A stretch of 64,000 bases of DNA from contig CAZRWW010000015.1 in assembly GCA_964603725.1 (NCBI GenBank), positions 18,494 through 82,493 of the forward strand, read 5' to 3'. Below are positions 34,891-44,214 of this stretch, piece by piece. Each line of letters opens with the position of its first letter. The first letter of the stretch is position 1. The DNA comes from CAZDKK01 sp964603725 (GTDB lineage: Bacteria; Eisenbacteria; RBG-16-71-46; CAIMUX01; WJJG01). Position numbers and translations under genes: made by a program. The notes beneath the pieces are model-generated. The model was not told where the DNA came from and made no database searches. It worked only from the letters and a program-made list of their open reading frames with translations.

Positions 34891-36828
34891 TCAGAACCCG
34901 AGTATCTTGCGCACCATCTCCGGCCCGTTCTCCCAGAACGCCAGCACGACGCCCATCAGGCTCTCGCCGGCGATGACGCCCGAGGCGACCGGGAAGGTGT
35001 ACTGCTCTGCCAGCTTCGGGCGCTTCTTCTCGAACCAGGAGCCGATGACCGCGCCCAGGAAGAAGAGGAACCCGTAGTACCAGTGGAACGTCCAGGCGAG
35101 GCCCAGTCCGGCCGGTGAGGGGAACCATTTGGCCTTCTTCGGGAAGGCGCGCGAGAGCAGTGGCAGGATGATGCCCACCAAGCCGCCAACGAGGATGAAC
35201 CAGAGCTTCACGGGTTCGAGCGAGGTGAGCCCGCGGCTCAAGGCCTCGGCCACGGCCTTCCACGTCTGGGCCGCGGGGGCGGGGAATTGGTCCCCACCGA
35301 GGACCGAGGCATTGGGCACGAGGATGTTGAAGCAGAGCACAGGGATGAGAGTCCCGACGAAGATGCCGGCGAACTGCGCGATGAACTGCTTCTTGGGATT
35401 GGCGCCCAGCAGGTAGCCGCTCTTCAGATCGGTGAGCAAGTCGGCCGACGACCCGGCGCAGGCCGCCGTGACGTTGGCGCTCATCAGGTTCACGTTCATG
35501 TTGCCCGGACTGATCGCGCCGAAGGTGAGCTGCGTGATCTTGCCCATCGCCCCGACCGGGGTCGTGTCGGTCTCGCCGGTCACGCGGCAGGCGACGAGCG
35601 CCAGCGCAAAGGAGAGGACCACCGCGATGAAGGTCTGCCAGTAGGGCATGCCGAATGTGATGTGGCCGAGGACCGCCAGGCCGGCGAAGCCGGCGCTCTG
35701 ACCGAGGAAGAACCAGTACGAGGGCGTCTCGATCGCCTGCAGCGGGTCGTCGCTCTTGACGCGGCCCTGCCGGAACATCTTGCCGAAGCCGCTGAAGGCG
35801 CGCACGGCGCTCTTCCACTGCATGGCGAAAGTGAGAATGCCCGAGGTGACCATGCACGAAGTGCCCGCCCACAGCGTCCAGGTGACGATGTTGCGGTAGC
35901 CGCCCTCCGGCACGACCAGGCCGTGACTCTGCAGGAGCGGGGCGGCGATCATCCAGCAGGTGATGCTGCCGATCAGCATGGAGACGCACACCCGCAATCC
36001 GGTGATCGCGCCGGCGGCGATGAACATCGGCTCCCACGAGAAGAGCACGGTTCGTCCCATCCAGGAGGACCCGAAGGCTCGTTCATTGAGGGCACCAATC
36101 CAGGTCCCGATCATGTACGGCTCGAGGGACGTGTGAATCCGCACAAGACCCTCGGTCAGGAATTTGCTGGCCAGTCCCAACAGGCCGGCCACGCCCAGCG
36201 CGCGCGCCGATTGCATTCCCTGCTCGCCCTTCGAGTGCAGCGCCCGCAGGGTCTCGGCGGCGGCGATCCCGCTCGGGAAGCGGAGCTGTTCGACGTTGAT
36301 CATCTGGCGCTTCATCGGGATGGCCATCGTCACGCCCAGCAGGGCGAGGAAGAAGACCCAGGCCATCATCAGCCCCACCGGCATCGTCGTGTCGTTGAGC
36401 AGGATGAAAGCGGCGAAGGCCGAGACGAGCGTGCCGCCGGTCGAGTAGCCGGCCGAGCTGGCGGTCGACTGCATGCAGTTGTTCTCCAGGATCGTCATCG
36501 GCGTGCGGGCCAGCCTGATCTTGTGGAGGAAGGTCCAGATCGCGTAAGAGAGGATGCAGGCCGTGATGGCCACGCCGAAGCCCCAGCCGGCCTTCAAGCC
36601 GATGTAGAGGTTGGTGAGCGAGAGAACCCCGCCCAGGATCGAGCCCATCAGGACCGCGCGCCAGGTGAGCTGCAGCATGCTGTCGCCCCGGCCCGTGTAG
36701 ACCTTGTCAAACCATTGTCGCTCGATTTCCTCGGGCGTGCCCTGGAAGCCCTCGATCGGCAGGCGATCCGTCTCAGCGGCCGGCTCGGCGGGCGCGCCGG
36801 GCCTGGGATCCTTCGGCGTAGCGCTCAT
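34891..36828 (-). CDS. OPT-family oligopeptide transporter
   Basis: 645 residues with about 14-16 membrane helices, the usual size for bacterial OPT transporters, which use the proton gradient to import peptides or metal chelates. Helices include FGVAITACILSYAIW, LVSAFAAFILL and WFFLGQSAGFAGLAVLGHI. Family-like phrases are LENNCMQSTASSAGYSTG, FPSGIAAAETLRALH and GNMNVNLMSANVTA. The start at 36828 has GGGGAGGGG about 10 bp ahead; earlier in-frame starts reach far into a low-quality extension. It is transcribed alone, against a 1.2-kb gene-free region. Confidence 0.9.
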   Translation of the reverse strand: MSATPKDPRPGAPAEPAAETDRLPIEGFQGTPEEIERQWFDKVYTGRGDSMLQLTWRAVLMGSILGGVLSLTNLYIGLKAGWGFGVAITACILSYAIWTFLHKIRLARTPMTILENNCMQSTASSAGYSTGGTLVSAFAAFILLNDTTMPVGLMMAWVFFLALLGVTMAIPMKRQMINVEQLRFPSGIAAAETLRALHSKGEQGMQSARALGVAGLLGLASKFLTEGLVRIHTSLEPYMIGTWIGALNERAFGSSWMGRTVLFSWEPMFIAAGAITGLRVCVSMLIGSITCWMIAAPLLQSHGLVVPEGGYRNIVTWTLWAGTSCMVTSGILTFAMQWKSAVRAFSGFGKMFRQGRVKSDDPLQAIETPSYWFFLGQSAGFAGLAVLGHITFGMPYWQTFIAVVLSFALALVACRVTGETDTTPVGAMGKITQLTFGAISPGNMNVNLMSANVTAACAGSSADLLTDLKSGYLLGANPKKQFIAQFAGIFVGTLIPVLCFNILVPNASVLGGDQFPAPAAQTWKAVAEALSRGLTSLEPVKLWFILVGGLVGIILPLLSRAFPKKAKWFPSPAGLGLAWTFHWYYGFLFFLGAVIGSWFEKKRPKLAEQYTFPVASGVIAGESLMGVVLAFWENGPEMVRKILGF

Positions 36829-37056
36829 GCGGTCGATTCCCCTCCCCATGGGCCGGCCAGCGGACGGGCGCCTTCTGCGCCTCGCTCCCGCCGGCCGCGC
36901 GAATGCCGGGCGCCGGCCCCCGCGGTACCGCCGCTGCGGCCTGAAGAGAGAAGCGTACGCCGGGGCCGGTCTGGCGTCCATAGGCCGGAGGCCCCGCCGG
37001 AGGGCGTGACGATAGGCGGAGGTCACGGAAGGGCCGGGAGGGGGCTGGCGCGACCA

Positions 37057-37092
37057 TCGCCGGAACCGGCCCGGGCGGGCCGGCTCCGGCGA
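37057..37092. repeat. 17-bp inverted repeat, 2-bp centre
   Basis: TCGCCGGAACCGGCCCG pairs with CGGGCCGGCTCCGGCGA with a single A-C mismatch and GG between the arms. There is no T-run, so it is more likely a structured element than a terminator. Confidence 0.7.
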
Positions 37093-37229
37093 AGTCGGGA
37101 GGTCCGGAGTCCCGGGAAGCCGCCTCTGGTGCGGAGTGGTGGGTGCGGCCCCCGAGAGATGTGCTTGGTCGTCGATGCCGCAGTCACGCGCCCGGCCTGG
37201 CAGGTTAGGCCGGGAGGGTCTCGCATCGA

Positions 37230-37247
37230 GGGTGACCTGGGTCACCC
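37230..37247. promoter_or_regulatory. 18-bp perfect palindrome, possible operator
   Basis: GGGTGACC-TG-GGTCACCC is a perfect inverted repeat with a 2-bp centre, typical in size for a dimeric repressor site. It is 403 bp upstream of the OPT start and about 760 bp upstream of the HD gene, so its target is unclear. Confidence 0.4.
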
Positions 37248-38004
37248 GATCCGGCGCCCGCTCCGTTCCTCCTTCCCCATCAGTGCCGGCCTCGGCGGCG
37301 GCGAAACGCCGCGCGGCCGGTGACAGATCGTTTTCGTCAGGAACGCTGCTCAGTGCCTGGGTGATTGGTCCCGCTTGCCAACCGCGCCGCAGGCGGTCGC
37401 TCCGAGTGCTGGATGGGGTGCCGCCCCCCCAAGTCGAATCAAGAACTGCCCGCTATCGCTGCGGACGACACCCCATCGCTGCTGTTCCGGCGTGAAGACA
37501 GGTTTCCGTCGCCCCCACGACGGATTCCGGCCAGAAACCCGGTCTCGGCTGCTGACTCCACGGCTGCGCTAACCGAAAAAGGCGCCACCGGGGAGGTCTC
37601 TCTGGCGAGATCACCTCGGCAACGCCTTCGTCTTACAGATCGGGTTCCTGTTCGACAAGGCATCTGCGGCCGGGCCGCGAACCTTGCACGCTAGTACGTA
37701 TCGGATCCCCATCGGCAAACTTGAGTCCGAAGTCTCCGGCCTGCCTGGTCAAACCGGGGCTTCCTGTACCGGCATCGCGGCTACACCGGGGCGCCCGGGT
37801 GGCCTCGCGGGCGCTCGCCCCGCCCGCTCCCGGCGGCTGGCGCGCCGCGGTCCCATGCCCTCCGGTCGGGGTTGCAAGCGGGCCGCCGGGCGCGCATCCT
37901 GACAGAACGAAGGCCGCGCCGGCGGCGGGCCGGGGGGCGCCAGTGGCTGCCCGCCGGGCGGAAGAGGTCCGCCCGAGGGGTCGCCCGGGGTGGGGGAAGA
38001 AGGC

Positions 38005-38571
38005 ATGCAGTCGATCGCGCGATTTCTGTTCGAGATCGGCCACCTGAAGCGCATCGCGCGTTCTGGCTGGTGGGTAGCCGGCGTGCGGGATCCCGAGTCG
38101 GTCGCCGAGCACAGCTTCCGCTGCGCCTGGATCGGGTACTTCCTCGCCCTGGCCGAGCGGGTCGACCCCGCCCGCGTAGTGCTCATGTGCCTCGCGCACG
38201 ACGTCCACGAGGCTCGCATCAACGACCAGCACAAGGTGGGGCAAGCGTACCTCGACCCGAAGCCGGTCGAGACGCGCGTTTTCGCCGACCAGGTGGCCGG
38301 CCTGACCGCGCGGGACGACCTCGCCGCGATCCATGCCGAATACCGCGCCGGCGACACGTTGGAGGCGCGCGTGGCTCGTGACGCGGACCGCCTGGAATGC
38401 GCCTTCCAGGCCCTCGAATACGTGGAAGAGGGGCACGGCCCGTGCCGGGACTGGTTCGTCAACACCGAGGCCGCCCTGACCACCGCGTCGGCCAGGTCGC
38501 TCTTCGCCGCCCTCGACGGCTGCGATCCCAACGCCTGGTACCGCCGGTTGCCGGGACACGGCGGGAGGTAG
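38005..38571 (+). CDS. HD-domain phosphohydrolase (YfbR/5'-deoxynucleotidase type)
   Basis: 188 residues. The start MQSIARF is placed at 38005 after GGGGGAAGAAGG; GTG at 37990 is an alternative. The HD metal ligands are His in AEHSFRCA, His-Asp in MCLAHDVHEARIND and Asp in ARDADRLECAFQA. This resembles YfbR and related YGK1-type enzymes that remove phosphate from deoxynucleoside 5'-monophosphates. LKRIARSGWWVAGVRDPESVAEHS is the classic N-terminal pattern of that group. The AmrS-like gene follows after 6 bp. Confidence 0.85.
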   Translation: MQSIARFLFEIGHLKRIARSGWWVAGVRDPESVAEHSFRCAWIGYFLALAERVDPARVVLMCLAHDVHEARINDQHKVGQAYLDPKPVETRVFADQVAGLTARDDLAAIHAEYRAGDTLEARVARDADRLECAFQALEYVEEGHGPCRDWFVNTEAALTTASARSLFAALDGCDPNAWYRRLPGHGGR

Positions 38572-38577
38572 TCGGTC

Positions 38578-39603
38578 ATGCCTGAGCTCCACGAGGCCCG
38601 CTGGTGGCGCCCCGACCCCGAGCGGCCGGGTGTCGCGAACTGCGGCCTGTGCCCGCGGGCGTGCCGCCTCAGTGACGGCCAGACCGGTTTCTGCGGCGTG
38701 CGCCGCAATGTCGGCGGACGCCTGCGCGCTCTGACCTATGGGTATCCGTCCAGCCTGGCGACCGATCCGATCGAGAAGAAGCCGCTCTTTCACTTTCTGC
38801 CGAGCACGCCAGTGCTGAGCTTCGGCACGGCCGGCTGCACGCTCGGCTGTCGCTTCTGCCAGAACTGGACGCTCAGCCGGGGCGACATCGAGCGCCTGCG
38901 CGGCCGCTTCGTCGCACCGGAGCAGATCGTGGAGCTGGCCGTGCGCGAGCAGTCGCCGGCGATCGCCTACACGTACAACGAGCCCACCGTCTTCGCCGAG
39001 TACATGCTGGCGGTGAGCGCCCTGGCGCGCGCGCGCGGCATCCGCAACGTCGCGGTCACCAACGGCTACGTGACGGCCGAGGCGCGGAGCGAGGTGTTCG
39101 GCCTGCTGGATGCGGCCAACGTCGATCTCAAGGGCTTCAGCGAGGACTTCTACGCCCAGCAGGCCCAGGCCCATCTCGCGCCGGTGCTCGAATCGCTGCG
39201 CTGGATCGCCCGGGAAACGAGCATCTGGCTCGAGATCACCACGCTGCTCATTCCCGGATTGAACGACGGCGACGATCTGATCGCCGCCGAGTGCGAGTGG
39301 ATCCGCGCTAACCTGGGCGCGGACGTTCCGCTGCATCTGACCGCCTTTCACCCCGCTCACCAGATGACCGACCGCCCGCGCACGCCGGTCGAAACCCTCG
39401 TCCGCGCGCGCCGCCTCGCGCGGGAGAAGGGCCTGCGGTTCGTCTACGTGGGCAACGTGGCCGAGGCCGACGCGCAGAGCACCTGCTGCCCGGCCTGCGG
39501 CGCCCTGCTCATCCGGCGGACCTGGCATGTCGTCGAAGAGCTGGGGCTGGAAGGCGGCCGTTGCCGGGCGTGCTCGGCGCCGGTGGCGGGGGTGTTCGGC
39601 TGA
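38578..39603 (+). CDS. amrS: AmmeMemoRadiSam-type radical SAM protein (AmrS-like)
   Basis: 341 residues; GGGAGGT 9 bp before ATG. The radical SAM cluster motif is CTLGCRFC (CxxxCxxC) with NWTLS following. An N-terminal cysteine set (NCGLCPRACRLSDGQTGFCGVR) precedes it and a C-terminal one (CCPACGALL, RCRACSAPV) ends the protein. Other landmarks: AYTYNEPTVF, VDLKGFSEDFY and TAFHPAHQMTDRPRTP, the AmrS hallmark. AmrS works with MEMO and AMMECR1 proteins; these partners are not in the window. It is adjacent to yjbQ, a common neighbourhood. Confidence 0.92.
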   Translation: MPELHEARWWRPDPERPGVANCGLCPRACRLSDGQTGFCGVRRNVGGRLRALTYGYPSSLATDPIEKKPLFHFLPSTPVLSFGTAGCTLGCRFCQNWTLSRGDIERLRGRFVAPEQIVELAVREQSPAIAYTYNEPTVFAEYMLAVSALARARGIRNVAVTNGYVTAEARSEVFGLLDAANVDLKGFSEDFYAQQAQAHLAPVLESLRWIARETSIWLEITTLLIPGLNDGDDLIAAECEWIRANLGADVPLHLTAFHPAHQMTDRPRTPVETLVRARRLAREKGLRFVYVGNVAEADAQSTCCPACGALLIRRTWHVVEELGLEGGRCRACSAPVAGVFG

Positions 39604-39653
39604 GCCGCCCGGCGCTCCGGACGCGGGCGGCACAACCGGAGGAGGACAGGCGC

Positions 39654-40058
39654 GTGATTGAGACGCTCACGATCAAGACCGGGGCGCACGAGCAGCTCCT
39701 CGATGTCACCGATCGGGTCCAGGCGGTTCTGCAGGCCGCGGGCATCGCGGCGGGCGTGGTCTGGCTGTACGTGCCGCACACGACGGCGGCGGTCACGATC
39801 AACGAAAACGCCGATCCGACCGTGGTTCACGACGTCCTGGCCGACCTCGACCGGCTCGTGCCCTGGCGGCAGGGTTACTATCGCCACACGGAGGGCAACA
39901 GCGCCGCCCACCTGAAGTCGAGCCTGATCGGGTGCGACCAGAGCGTGCCGTTCGAGAACGGCCGGTTGTCCCTGGGCACCTGGCAGGGGATCTACTTCTG
40001 CGAATTCGACGGCCCGCGCACGCGCAAGCTGCTCGTCAAAGTCATGGGGAGCGCGTGA
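39654..40058 (+). CDS. YjbQ/UPF0047 family protein
   Basis: 134 residues from GTG; GGAGGAGG about 8 bp upstream. Core motifs are VWLYVPHTTAAVTINENADP, YRHTEGNSAAHLKSSLIG and LSLGTWQGIYFCEFDGPR, strongly matching YjbQ (UPF0047), a small trimer with a conserved His/Asn/Glu pocket that shows weak thiamine phosphate synthase activity in E. coli. A longer in-frame start at 39561 would overlap amrS and has no site. Cytoplasmic. Confidence 0.92.
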   Translation: MIETLTIKTGAHEQLLDVTDRVQAVLQAAGIAAGVVWLYVPHTTAAVTINENADPTVVHDVLADLDRLVPWRQGYYRHTEGNSAAHLKSSLIGCDQSVPFENGRLSLGTWQGIYFCEFDGPRTRKLLVKVMGSA

Positions 40059-40106
40059 TGGTCGCCGCACGCTGCGGGCGCCGCTGCGCACGGGAATGAG
40101 CGGCCA

Positions 40107-42674
40107 GTGGACGGGCGCTTCTACAAGGGATTTCCGCGACAGCCGGATCGCTTCTGCATCACCGACGTGGGCAGCACGACCACGAAGGCGCTGCTCTTCC
40201 GCCGCGCCACCGGCTGGCGGTTCGATCGCCGCGAGGCGCCCACCACGGTCGAGCGTCCCCAGGAGGACGTGACGATCGGCGTCACCCGGGCGCTGCGGGC
40301 CCTGGAGAATGCGACCGGGGAATCGCTGCTGGCGCAGGATCGTCCGGCGGTGCCCTATCTGTCGACCTCCTCGGCCGGCGGCGGACTGGCGATGGTCGTC
40401 ACCGGCCTGGTGCGCGAGGTGACCAGCCGCAGCGCCGAGCGCGTCGCGCTCGGGGGCGGCGCCATCCTGCTCGACGTGATCGCGCTGGACGATGGGCGCA
40501 CGCCCTACGAGAAGATCGAGGCGCTGGCCCGGTTGCGACCCGACATGGTGCTGCTGGCCGGCGGCTTCGACGGCGACGCGCTCTCGGGTCCGGCGTTCCT
40601 GGCCGAGCTGGTCCGCGAAGCCGGCCTGCGCCCGAAGCTCAGCCCCACAAAGGCGCTGCCGGTCATCTACGCCGGCAATGTCCACGCCCGCGACTTCGTC
40701 CGCGCGACGCTGGGCGCCGAGTACCTGTTCCATCCCGTTCCGAACATCCGCCCGGCGGCGGATCGCGAGGACCTCGACCCGGCCCGGGCCGCGATCCACG
40801 AGATCTTCATGGATCACGTCATGTCCCAGGCGCCCGGCTACGAGCGGCTGACCGAGTGGGTCGATCGGCCGATCCTGCCCACGCCGGCCGCGTTTGCCCG
40901 GATCCTCGAGCATGCCTCGGCGCGACTGGGCTTGCGGATCCTGGCGGTCGACATCGGCGGCGCGACGACCGACGTCTTCACTGCCGGCGAGGGACGGGTC
41001 TGGCGCACGGTCAGCGCCAATCTGGGGATGAGCTACAGCATTCTCAACGTGGCCCGCACGGCCGGCATCGACGCCATCGTCGGCGCGCTCGAGGAGCCCC
41101 TGAGCGCGCGCGAGGTCTGGGACCTGATCGGCGAGAAGCTGGTCGCGCCGACGGCGCTGCCCGCCAGCCGGGAGGCGGCGCAGATGGAGCGCGCCGTGGC
41201 GGTGGTCGCCGTGCGGGAAGCGGTCAAGGAGCACCTCGACGTGCTGCGCGGCGTGTCGCTGAGCCGCTCGCACGCGGAGCTGCGCATCAGCCGCGACTTC
41301 GTTCAGACCGTCGCGCGCAAGTCGCTCCGCCGGGAAGAGCTGGCGTTGCGGGGCTACGATCTCGTGATCGGCAGCGGGGGCATCCTGTCGCATTCGCCGC
41401 GCGAGGTGGCCGCGCGCATCCTGCTGGCGGCGCTGCGGCCGGAGAAATCCGTCGAGCTGGCCGTGGACAGCGCGTTCATGTTCCCGCACCTGGGCGCGCT
41501 CTCCGAAGCGGCGCCCGACCTGGCGGTGCGCCTGCTCGAGGAGGTCGGGCTCGTGCGGCTGGGTCGCGCGGGGGAACTGGCGCGCTCCGCCCGCGCGGTG
41601 CCGGGAGGCGGGCCGCCCGCGCGCGACGACGCGCGCGACGACGCGCGGGCGGCGGCCGCGGCGGGTGGCGATCGGGTTCGCCGCGGCGCCCTCGAGCTGG
41701 CCCGCGAGCTGGCGGCACCGGGCGAGGTCTTCGTCCGCGTGGGCGAGCGGGTCGGCTCCGAAACGCTTGTCGCGCGCAGCAGCCGCGAGTTCCTGCGGCC
41801 TTTCTTCCTCGATGTGGCCGGCGCGCTGCGGGTCGCGCCGCACGAGGCGGCCGCCTGCCTGCTCAAGCGCGTCGGCGACGAGCTGGCCGAGGGCGAGGTC
41901 ATCGCCCGCCACAGGGCCGGGCCGCTGCGCACGCGCTCGTACAATGCTCCCGTGGCGGGCCGCATCGAGCGCATCCTGCCCACGGGGGTTCTCGTCGTGC
42001 GCGAACGGCCCGAGGAGGCGCGCCAGCTCGTGGCGGTGCACGTGGCCCGCCACCTCATGGTGCACGCTGAGCAGATTCGCCCGCATCTGCGCGTGGCGGC
42101 CGGCCAGCCGGTGGAGCGCGGGCAGTGGCTGGCGGCCATCCTGCGCAGCGGCGAGCTGCGCCCCTGCCCGTCGCCGGTGCGCGGGCGCATTCGGCAGATC
42201 GATCTGGGCCACGGCATCGTCACGATCGAGCCCCTGCGCGAGGAGCTGGAAGTGCGGGCCTGGCTGCCCGGACGCGTGATCGCCGTGACTTCGCGCGGAT
42301 GCCGCGTGACGGCCGGGGCGACCGCCATCGACGGCACGTGGGGGCGTGGCGGCGAGGCGGCCGGATTGTTGGCGCTGGGCGAGGCCTCGCCCGGAGCGGT
42401 CGTGGTGCGCGATCGCCTGACGGCGGATGAGATCAGTCGCCTGGCGGCGGCCGGCGCGGCCGGGGTGATCGCGGGCAGCGTGCATCTGGCGGACGTGATC
42501 GATCGGGAGCTGCCCTGCACGCTGGTGGTCACGGAGGGCTTTGGCGAGGTGGCGATGGCGGCGGAGATCCGCGCCAGCCTCACGGCGCACGAAGGGCGCC
42601 TGACGCTCGTGGACGGCACCACGGTTCTGCGCGTGGGCGTGCGGCGGCCGCGCGTGATTCTGGCAGAGGAGTGA
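40107..42674 (+). CDS. MutL/GlmL-like ATPase with extra C-terminal domain
   Basis: 855 residues from GTG. Residues about 15-490 are an ASKHA-type ATPase as in GlmL (MutL), the accessory protein of B12-dependent glutamate mutase: FCITDVGSTTTKALLF (phosphate 1), LSTSSAGGGLAMVVTG, VLLAGGFDGDAL, LRILAVDIGGATTDVF (phosphate 2) and LVIGSGGILSHSP. A low-complexity ARDDARDDARAAAA stretch encoded by short tandem repeats (about 41615-41655) joins it to 300 residues of beta-rich domains (YNAPVAGRIERILP, ATAIDGTWGRGGEAAGLL, AGVIAGSVHL). No mutase subunit is in the window. It may serve a mutase elsewhere or another function. AlkZ-like gene follows after 4 bp. Confidence 0.8.
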   Translation: MDGRFYKGFPRQPDRFCITDVGSTTTKALLFRRATGWRFDRREAPTTVERPQEDVTIGVTRALRALENATGESLLAQDRPAVPYLSTSSAGGGLAMVVTGLVREVTSRSAERVALGGGAILLDVIALDDGRTPYEKIEALARLRPDMVLLAGGFDGDALSGPAFLAELVREAGLRPKLSPTKALPVIYAGNVHARDFVRATLGAEYLFHPVPNIRPAADREDLDPARAAIHEIFMDHVMSQAPGYERLTEWVDRPILPTPAAFARILEHASARLGLRILAVDIGGATTDVFTAGEGRVWRTVSANLGMSYSILNVARTAGIDAIVGALEEPLSAREVWDLIGEKLVAPTALPASREAAQMERAVAVVAVREAVKEHLDVLRGVSLSRSHAELRISRDFVQTVARKSLRREELALRGYDLVIGSGGILSHSPREVAARILLAALRPEKSVELAVDSAFMFPHLGALSEAAPDLAVRLLEEVGLVRLGRAGELARSARAVPGGGPPARDDARDDARAAAAAGGDRVRRGALELARELAAPGEVFVRVGERVGSETLVARSSREFLRPFFLDVAGALRVAPHEAAACLLKRVGDELAEGEVIARHRAGPLRTRSYNAPVAGRIERILPTGVLVVRERPEEARQLVAVHVARHLMVHAEQIRPHLRVAAGQPVERGQWLAAILRSGELRPCPSPVRGRIRQIDLGHGIVTIEPLREELEVRAWLPGRVIAVTSRGCRVTAGATAIDGTWGRGGEAAGLLALGEASPGAVVVRDRLTADEISRLAAAGAAGVIAGSVHLADVIDRELPCTLVVTEGFGEVAMAAEIRASLTAHEGRLTLVDGTTVLRVGVRRPRVILAEE

Positions 42675-42678
42675 GCGC

Positions 42679-43935
42679 GTGCCGGCGGAGCATCCCATCC
42701 GCATCGATCCGACCATGGCGCGCCGCCTGGCGATCGTCCGTCAGGGGCTCGCGGGTCCGCCCCGCGATCCGGCGGCGGTCGACGCGAGCGCCGTGCTGGC
42801 GCTCGCGCGCGACCTGGGGTGCTTGCAGATCGATCCCATCAGCGTCGTCGCCCCTTCGCACCGGCTGGTGCTCTGGAGTTGCCTCGGGCGCTTCGATGCC
42901 GCGCTCATCGAGGACCTGCGCTGGCGCGAGCGCAGCCTGTTCGACTACTGGGCCCACGAGGCCTCGATCGTGTTGGTGGACGACTACCCGATCCACCGCT
43001 GGTGGATGCGCCGGCGAGGCACCCCGGCGTGGCCATGGCGGCCGTCATACCAGCAGTGGCTGGACGCGAACCAACCGCTGCGGCGGCGAGTCCTCAGGGA
43101 GCTCCGCCGTCACGGGCCCCTCACGGCCCGCGACCTGTCCGCCGAATCGCCGCCCCAAGATCGCCGGTCGGGGTGGGGATCCGGACACGCCGCGCAGTGG
43201 ATGCTCTACGACCTGTGGCACAAGGGGCTGGTGTTGGTGGCCGGTCGCGCGGGCGGCGGTCGCACGTGGGACCTGGCCGAGCGCGTGTTGCCCGTCTGGA
43301 CGCCGCGCGAGCGGCTGAGCGGTCGCGAGGTCGCGCGACGCTCGGCCGAGCGGGCGCTGCGCGCGCTGGGCGTGGCCCGGCCCGAGCACGTCCGCGAGCA
43401 CTTCACGCGCCGGCGCCATCCGGAGCTCGAGAGAACGCTGGCCGACCTTTGCGCGGAAGGGCGCATCCTACCCGTGGAGATCCGCGAGGGGCAGCGGGCC
43501 TGGCCGGGAAGCTGGTGCGTGCACCGGGACGATCTGGCGCTCCTCGACCGGCTCGCGGCCGGGCGCTGGGAGCCGCGCACGACGCTCCTGTCGCCCTTCG
43601 ACAACCTGGTGTGCGATCGCAAGCGCGGGCGCCAGCTCTTCGGCTTCGACTTCGCCGTCGAGATCTACAAGCCGGCCGCGCAGCGCCGGTTCGGATACTA
43701 CGCGCTGCCGATCCTGCACGGGGATCGCCTGATCGGGCGCGCCGATCTGGCGGTCGACCGCGGGAGCGGGCGTCTCGAGGTCAAGGCGATCCAGGCCGAG
43801 TGCGACGCGCCCGGCACGCGCGCGGCCGCGCGGGCGATCGCGGGCGCCATTCGCGACCTGGCCGCCTTCGCCGGCGCGCGGGACGTCGCCTACGGACCCC
43901 GGATGCCCGCCGTGTGGAAGGCGCACCTGCGCTGA
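42679..43935 (+). CDS. AlkZ/YcaQ-like winged-helix DNA glycosylase
   Basis: 418 residues from GTG; GAGGAGTG stands ahead. The protein follows the HTH_42 (AlkZ/YcaQ) family: LGCLQIDPISVVAPSH contains the QxDPI/QVD-type catalytic motif (here QID), ERSLFDYWAHEASIV, RRVLRELRRHGPLTARDL (first winged helix) and LLSPFDNLVCDR with FAVEIYKPAAQRRFGYYALPIL and GDRLIGRADL. Family members remove DNA crosslinks or bulky lesions. Four bases separate it from the MutL-like gene, so the two are translated together, although they have no evident functional link. Confidence 0.85.
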   Translation: MPAEHPIRIDPTMARRLAIVRQGLAGPPRDPAAVDASAVLALARDLGCLQIDPISVVAPSHRLVLWSCLGRFDAALIEDLRWRERSLFDYWAHEASIVLVDDYPIHRWWMRRRGTPAWPWRPSYQQWLDANQPLRRRVLRELRRHGPLTARDLSAESPPQDRRSGWGSGHAAQWMLYDLWHKGLVLVAGRAGGGRTWDLAERVLPVWTPRERLSGREVARRSAERALRALGVARPEHVREHFTRRRHPELERTLADLCAEGRILPVEIREGQRAWPGSWCVHRDDLALLDRLAAGRWEPRTTLLSPFDNLVCDRKRGRQLFGFDFAVEIYKPAAQRRFGYYALPILHGDRLIGRADLAVDRGSGRLEVKAIQAECDAPGTRAAARAIAGAIRDLAAFAGARDVAYGPRMPAVWKAHLR

Positions 43936-44061
43936 GCTCGGACGCCTGCGCCGAGGCGGGATCGCGGTCGCGGTGGTGCGCTGGCCCGTGGACACGATCG
44001 CACGCGCGGGCACCGGCGCAGGCCGCGGCAACTGGCGGAACCGCGCTCGTGGCCGGGACGG

Positions 44062-44097
44062 AAAAACGGCGCGGGACCCGCAGGGGGGCCCCGCGCC
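44062..44097 (-). terminator. Rho-independent terminator of the minus-strand genes
   Basis: Read on the minus strand, GGCGCGGG pairs with CCCGCGCC (44090-44097 and 44068-44075) and is followed by GTTTTTCC. It lies about 120 bp past the gene at 44215. Confidence 0.7.
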
Positions 44098-44214
44098 GGC
44101 GGAAGGTCGGGTGGCACGCACCGTTACCGGCCAGGGTCCGTCGAGCACGGCGCCCTTCGCCGTGCCACAACGCAGCGCCGTGCCACCCGCACACCGTGAG
44201 CTGTCGGCCTGCGA

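Larger units (their letters stand above)
36829..38004. other. 1.2-kb intergenic region with palindromes
   Basis: No gene is supported. Reading frames here are short, Arg/Pro/Ala-rich and lack ribosome sites. The region holds a 17-bp hairpin (37057-37092) and an 18-bp palindrome (37230-37247). From about 37330 to 37700 composition is lower in GC and could hide a small RNA that I cannot name. Confidence 0.45.

Noticed and set aside
35287..37323. 678-codon frame opposite the OPT transporter, and similar long frames at 47648-49291 and 48990-51860.
   Set aside because: They are antisense to clear genes with recognised domains and have no protein-like composition.
39444..42716. 1090-codon open frame on the minus strand opposite amrS, yjbQ and the MutL-like gene.
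   Set aside because: It is a high-GC antisense shadow: composition is Arg/Gly/His-rich, it spans three well-supported genes and has no family motif.
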